Of a DNA stretch of 64,000 nt, positions 61,462 through 64,000 are shown one piece after another; within the stretch, counting starts at the first letter, position 1; every line of letters begins with the position of its first letter. This stretch comes from an uncultured bacterium. GTDB taxonomy: Bacteria > Vulcanimicrobiota > Xenobia > Xenobiales > Xenobiaceae. The stretch is taken from the NCBI GenBank assembly GCA_934621605.1, contig CAKTUZ010000009.1, positions 22,163-86,162 of the forward strand. Reading direction: 5' to 3'. The notes below the pieces were generated by a model. That model was not told the DNA's origin, made no database searches, and saw nothing but the letters and a program-made list of their open reading frames with translations. A program made the translations under genes and the position numbers.

Positions 61462-62358
61462 CTAAACAAAATTGGCCCAATAATGGCGACTAAAATCTAC
61501 AGGATTATAAGAAAGCTTAGCGCGACGCAATCCCTCCTCGCCTAAGTCTTCTTCTCTATTAACATAAAGAGCCTGACTCCAACAACGGCGCAAAAATTCT
61601 CGATTAAGCCAAGCGTACAAATCACGATAATCGGGATGGCACTTTTCAAAGTGGATCATAACCATTTCCGGAGAAATTTGCTCACCTACAGTTAAACCTA
61701 TAACTTTGTCTTCTTCTTTAACTAAACAGGCCTTGATATTCAAAAAATCAGCCTGAGCCAAAGTACGCTTTAAAGCAGTACGCTCGGCCTCTCGTGCTGA
61801 CAAAGCTGCAAAATCCTCGTCAATTTCAAACTGTTTATCAATTTCCCAAGCTTTATCGAGAGCCATACAAACATCAAACAATTCCGGAGTATAATCAAGA
61901 CATTCCAAATTAGGGTATTTTTTTACAAAACTACTTATACGATTACGCTTACTACGATAAATATGACCTTCCAAATTTATTAAATCGGCAACTTTGTAAA
62001 TATATTCTGAAAGATCACGCGAATCTTCAAAATGCATAAGCCCAGGACAATCGGCCTCAATTTTTTGCTTTGAAGCTTCACAAATAAGCAAACGTCCCTG
62101 ACCGCTCATGGCTTGCACTTTACGCAAAGAATTACTTATAGATAATTTGGGATCTTTCACAAATGGCGCTAAATAGACGCCTTCTTGATCGTAGTAAAAA
62201 GTTTTTATATAAATGGCTTCTTCGTCTTCAGCGACCAAAATTTTGCCATCTTCTGACCAGCCATACCAATAAGCAAAAGAATCATAAACGCAATTTGTAT
62301 TGTGTATATATTGTTGAAAAAGTGATTTGTCTTTTAATTCGATTTGCCTAAAACGCAT
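61462..62358 (-). CDS. DUF2156-family protein
   Basis: A 298-residue protein with DUF2156 signatures: FAYWYGWSEDGKILVAEDEE (about 28-47) and LINLEGHIYRSKRNRISSF (about 126-144; 'L.G.....KRn.i..F' is the family's core). The domain has a GNAT-like fold and is related to the catalytic part of phosphatidylglycerol lysyltransferases (MprF), but lacks membrane helices, so it is probably cytosolic. GAGG is four bases before ATG. It is followed by the GNAT gene after 12 bp; pairs of DUF2156 and GNAT genes are common in Clostridia. No specific reaction can be assigned. Confidence 0.85.
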   Translation of the reverse strand: MRFRQIELKDKSLFQQYIHNTNCVYDSFAYWYGWSEDGKILVAEDEEAIYIKTFYYDQEGVYLAPFVKDPKLSISNSLRKVQAMSGQGRLLICEASKQKIEADCPGLMHFEDSRDLSEYIYKVADLINLEGHIYRSKRNRISSFVKKYPNLECLDYTPELFDVCMALDKAWEIDKQFEIDEDFAALSAREAERTALKRTLAQADFLNIKACLVKEEDKVIGLTVGEQISPEMVMIHFEKCHPDYRDLYAWLNREFLRRCWSQALYVNREEDLGEEGLRRAKLSYNPVDFSRHYWANFV

Positions 62359-62451
62359 AAAACCTCAAACTTTTTATATATATTGCCAATTGTCTACATG
62401 CTAAAAGACCAAAAACCTTTTATTGTTTCTATTAGTTGGCTAGTAAATTTT

Positions 62452-62756
62452 GACTCTGTGAACAAAAGTCTGCAAAAATAGATCCAAACTATTATGCCTT
62501 CTGTGATAAATTAAAATCATGGGAGGCATTTTTATGGCAAAAAAAGAAACGCCCGGTTCATCACATACAGATGACTGACGGAAAACGTGAAATTGTTGGC
62601 AGAAATGGACAATCACTTGGAATGCACAAAGTCGAAGCGCATAAATTCTGAGGAGAATTTAGATAAAGACTATAGAAATGGGTACAAGAGCAAACAGGTC
62701 AACTCTAGTTATGACAGTCCTTTAGATGAAGTCTATCCAAACTTAAAATGTTGAGG
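62452..62756 (+). mobile_element. IS256-family element remnant (left end and broken transposase)
   Basis: At 62452-62473 the sequence GACTCTGTGAACAAAAGTCTG resembles IS256-family terminal repeats. Downstream, ATG 62571 opens MTDGKREIVG, and a shifted frame (from about 62578) encodes LDKDYRNGYKSKQVNSSY before a stop at 62754; IS256 transposases begin similarly and contain 'NYRNGxKSKTVxSSYGE'. An internal deletion and frameshifts have joined these pieces, and the catalytic region is missing. The gap 62359-62842 contains no other gene I can support. Confidence 0.6.
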
Positions 62757-62842
62757 CATAAAAGAACAAGACAGGATTACACGCTCCTTAACATAAACAA
62801 ACTGAGCTATCGTTATACTTATTGCAGATAAAAAGGTTAAAA

Positions 62843-63694
62843 GTGCAAAAATATTCAAAATCAACAACTGAGCCACAACCATTTGTTAAATGGGTCGGAG
62901 GCAAACGACAACTTATTCCGACGATCAAAAAATATATACCGAAAAATTATAAACGCTACTATGAACCATTTGTAGGCGGTGGAGCATTATTTTTTGAATT
63001 GACGCCCCAAAACGCGATTCTAAATGACATCAATAAAGCACTGATTACAGCATATACAGCAGTAAAGGATGCTCCGATTGAACTTATAAACTATCTTAAA
63101 CAGCTTGATGCTAAAATACCTAGCGAAAAAGATTTAATAAAAGCCTATTTCTATCAAATTCGTGAGCGTTTTAATAAAAAACTCATTACCGAATCATATG
63201 ATACAGAAGCTGCGGCACTTTTCATATACCTTAACAAACATTGCTTTAATGGTCTCTATCGGGTAAACAGCAAAGGATTATTTAATGTGCCATGCAATGG
63301 CTCTAGAGTATCCTCTTTTAACGCCAACAATATTGTATCAGTTTCTTTTGCACTCGCTTCATCTCATATATTGAATGTTGATTTTGAAGATGCATGTACA
63401 AACGCGAGCGATGGTGATTTTATCTTTTTTGACAGTCCCTATGCACCACTTAATCCAACATCATTTGAATCATATACCCAAGATGGTTTTAGTATCGAAA
63501 ATCATAAACGTTTGGCTTATCTATTTAAAAAACTTACGAAGCACGGATGTTACTGTATGCTAACCAATCATGATACAGAACTAATCCGTGAGCTCTATAA
63601 AGAATTTAAAATTGATAGAGTTTCAGTGAAACGCTTTATAAATTCAGACGCCTCAAATCGCCAAGGCACCGAAGTAATTATAAGAAACTTTTGA
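62843..63694 (+). CDS. D12-class DNA adenine (N6) methyltransferase, DSPY variant
   Basis: A 283-residue DNA adenine methyltransferase of the Dam/DpnM class. FVKWVGGKRQLIP (about 14-26, AdoMet site), YYEPFVGGGALFFEL (about 39-53) and ILNDINKALITAY (about 60-72) are intact. The catalytic motif IV, normally DPPY, reads DSPY in FIFFDSPYAPLNPTSF (about 193-208). GTG 62843 follows AAAAGG (62831-62836); a TTG at 62822 is in frame upstream. The gene is more AT-rich than the core of the window and sits next to an IS256 remnant and tandem repeats, suggesting horizontal acquisition. No cognate endonuclease is seen before the window ends; it may be orphan or part of a system continuing to the right. Confidence 0.92.
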   Translation: MQKYSKSTTEPQPFVKWVGGKRQLIPTIKKYIPKNYKRYYEPFVGGGALFFELTPQNAILNDINKALITAYTAVKDAPIELINYLKQLDAKIPSEKDLIKAYFYQIRERFNKKLITESYDTEAAALFIYLNKHCFNGLYRVNSKGLFNVPCNGSRVSSFNANNIVSVSFALASSHILNVDFEDACTNASDGDFIFFDSPYAPLNPTSFESYTQDGFSIENHKRLAYLFKKLTKHGCYCMLTNHDTELIRELYKEFKIDRVSVKRFINSDASNRQGTEVIIRNF

Positions 63695-63724
63695 GATGAT
63701 GGTTTTTTGCGAAAGACAAATATA

Positions 63725-64000
63725 AATACTGCTCAGCGAGTGAAACAATGCTGAGCCACAAACACGCAAAGCGCTATTGACCGCCAGAAGTTTCCCCCAT
63801 ACGCCAGCAAAAAATACTGCTCAACGAGTGAAACAATGCTGAGCCACAAACACGCCAAACGCTAATGACCACCAGAAGTTTCTCCCTCCCATACGCCAGC
63901 AAAAAAATACTGCTCAGCGAGTGAAACAATGCTGAGCCACAAACACGCCAAACGCTAATGACCGCCAGAAGTTTCTCCCCCATACGCCAGCAAAAAAATA
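63725..64000. repeat. Tandem array of about 90-bp hairpin-containing repeats (continues past window)
   Basis: Copies begin near 63725, 63813, 63906 and 63997, spaced 88, 93 and 91 bp; they are near-identical. Each has GCTCAGC and GCTGAGC around a 12-base loop (the second copy has GCTCAAC) and ends with AAAAAA before the next copy. Read on the minus strand, the hairpin is followed by T-runs, as in a terminator. A reverse-strand frame across two copies is probably incidental, since unit lengths are not all divisible by three. There are no unique spacers, so it is not a CRISPR array. Confidence 0.88.

Noticed and set aside
63774..63983. Minus-strand frame with two tandem 31-residue units
   Set aside because: It results from reading the DNA repeats; unit lengths 88 and 91 are not divisible by three, so the frame is not kept across the array.
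63725..64000. CRISPR array
   Set aside because: Whole units repeat with no unique spacers, and no cas genes are visible.

Overview
The window reads as a contiguous piece of a bacterial chromosome of moderate GC content with dense, mostly well-separated operons and clear Shine-Dalgarno sites. A type II secretion machinery with a secretin, pseudopilins and several signal-peptide proteins indicates a Gram-negative, two-membrane envelope. A partial lactose/cellobiose-type PTS permease, carbamate kinase, GTP-dependent PEP carboxykinase, an oxygen-independent-lifestyle gene set and a DUF6273 protein fit an anaerobic or host-associated fermenter. No rRNA, tRNA or phylum-specific marker was recognised, so I do not name a taxon.

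Layout. 1-674 (minus): 5' part of a PTS EIIC gene. 1062-7710 (plus): an iron-sulfur assembly operon sufC-sufB-sufD-Rieske-sufS-sufU-sufT. 7828-8532 (minus): DUF6273 protein. 8597-17648: a type II secretion locus, gspC leftward and gspL-M-N-D-E-F rightward. 17755-23538 (minus): carbamate kinase, serine hydroxymethyltransferase, a copper P-type ATPase with a fused CopZ-like domain that has its own ribosome binding site, and a low-complexity protein. 23756-27773 (plus): ftsY, a split ThrE-type exporter and an HD phosphohydrolase. 27937-30138 (minus): two pseudopilin-like proteins and a coiled-coil protein. 30232-30588 (plus): MazG-like pyrophosphohydrolase. 30600-35094 (minus): M16 peptidase-dapB-asd-lysC, a diaminopimelate/lysine operon resembling the Bacillus ymxG-asd-dapG neighbourhood. 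35448-42986 (plus): recN, a type IA topoisomerase with a tandem-repeat basic tail, and a phosphohexomutase carrying a predicted signal peptide.

43091-50858: rpsU with its own promoter and terminator, ung (minus), a subtilisin-like protease, a large Hsp70-family protein, and a histidine kinase/response regulator pair (minus). 51028-55531 (minus): thiI, a DUF523 protein, an exported propeller-like protein and a second M16 peptidase. A 587-bp gap between divergent genes (55532-56118) contains a strong terminator, an 18-bp palindrome and a possible 25-residue peptide gene. 56119-60529 (plus): a CBS protein with a HEPN-like Rx4H motif, PEP carboxykinase, and a two-subunit chromate-type transporter. 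60565-62358 (minus): GNAT and DUF2156 proteins.

The right end is accessory: an IS256-family remnant (62452-62756), an AT-rich D12-class DNA adenine methyltransferase whose catalytic motif reads DSPY, and a tandem array of about 90-bp hairpin-bearing repeats that runs off the window. A second mobile-element trace, resembling the right end of an IS200/IS605 element, lies at 35103-35318.
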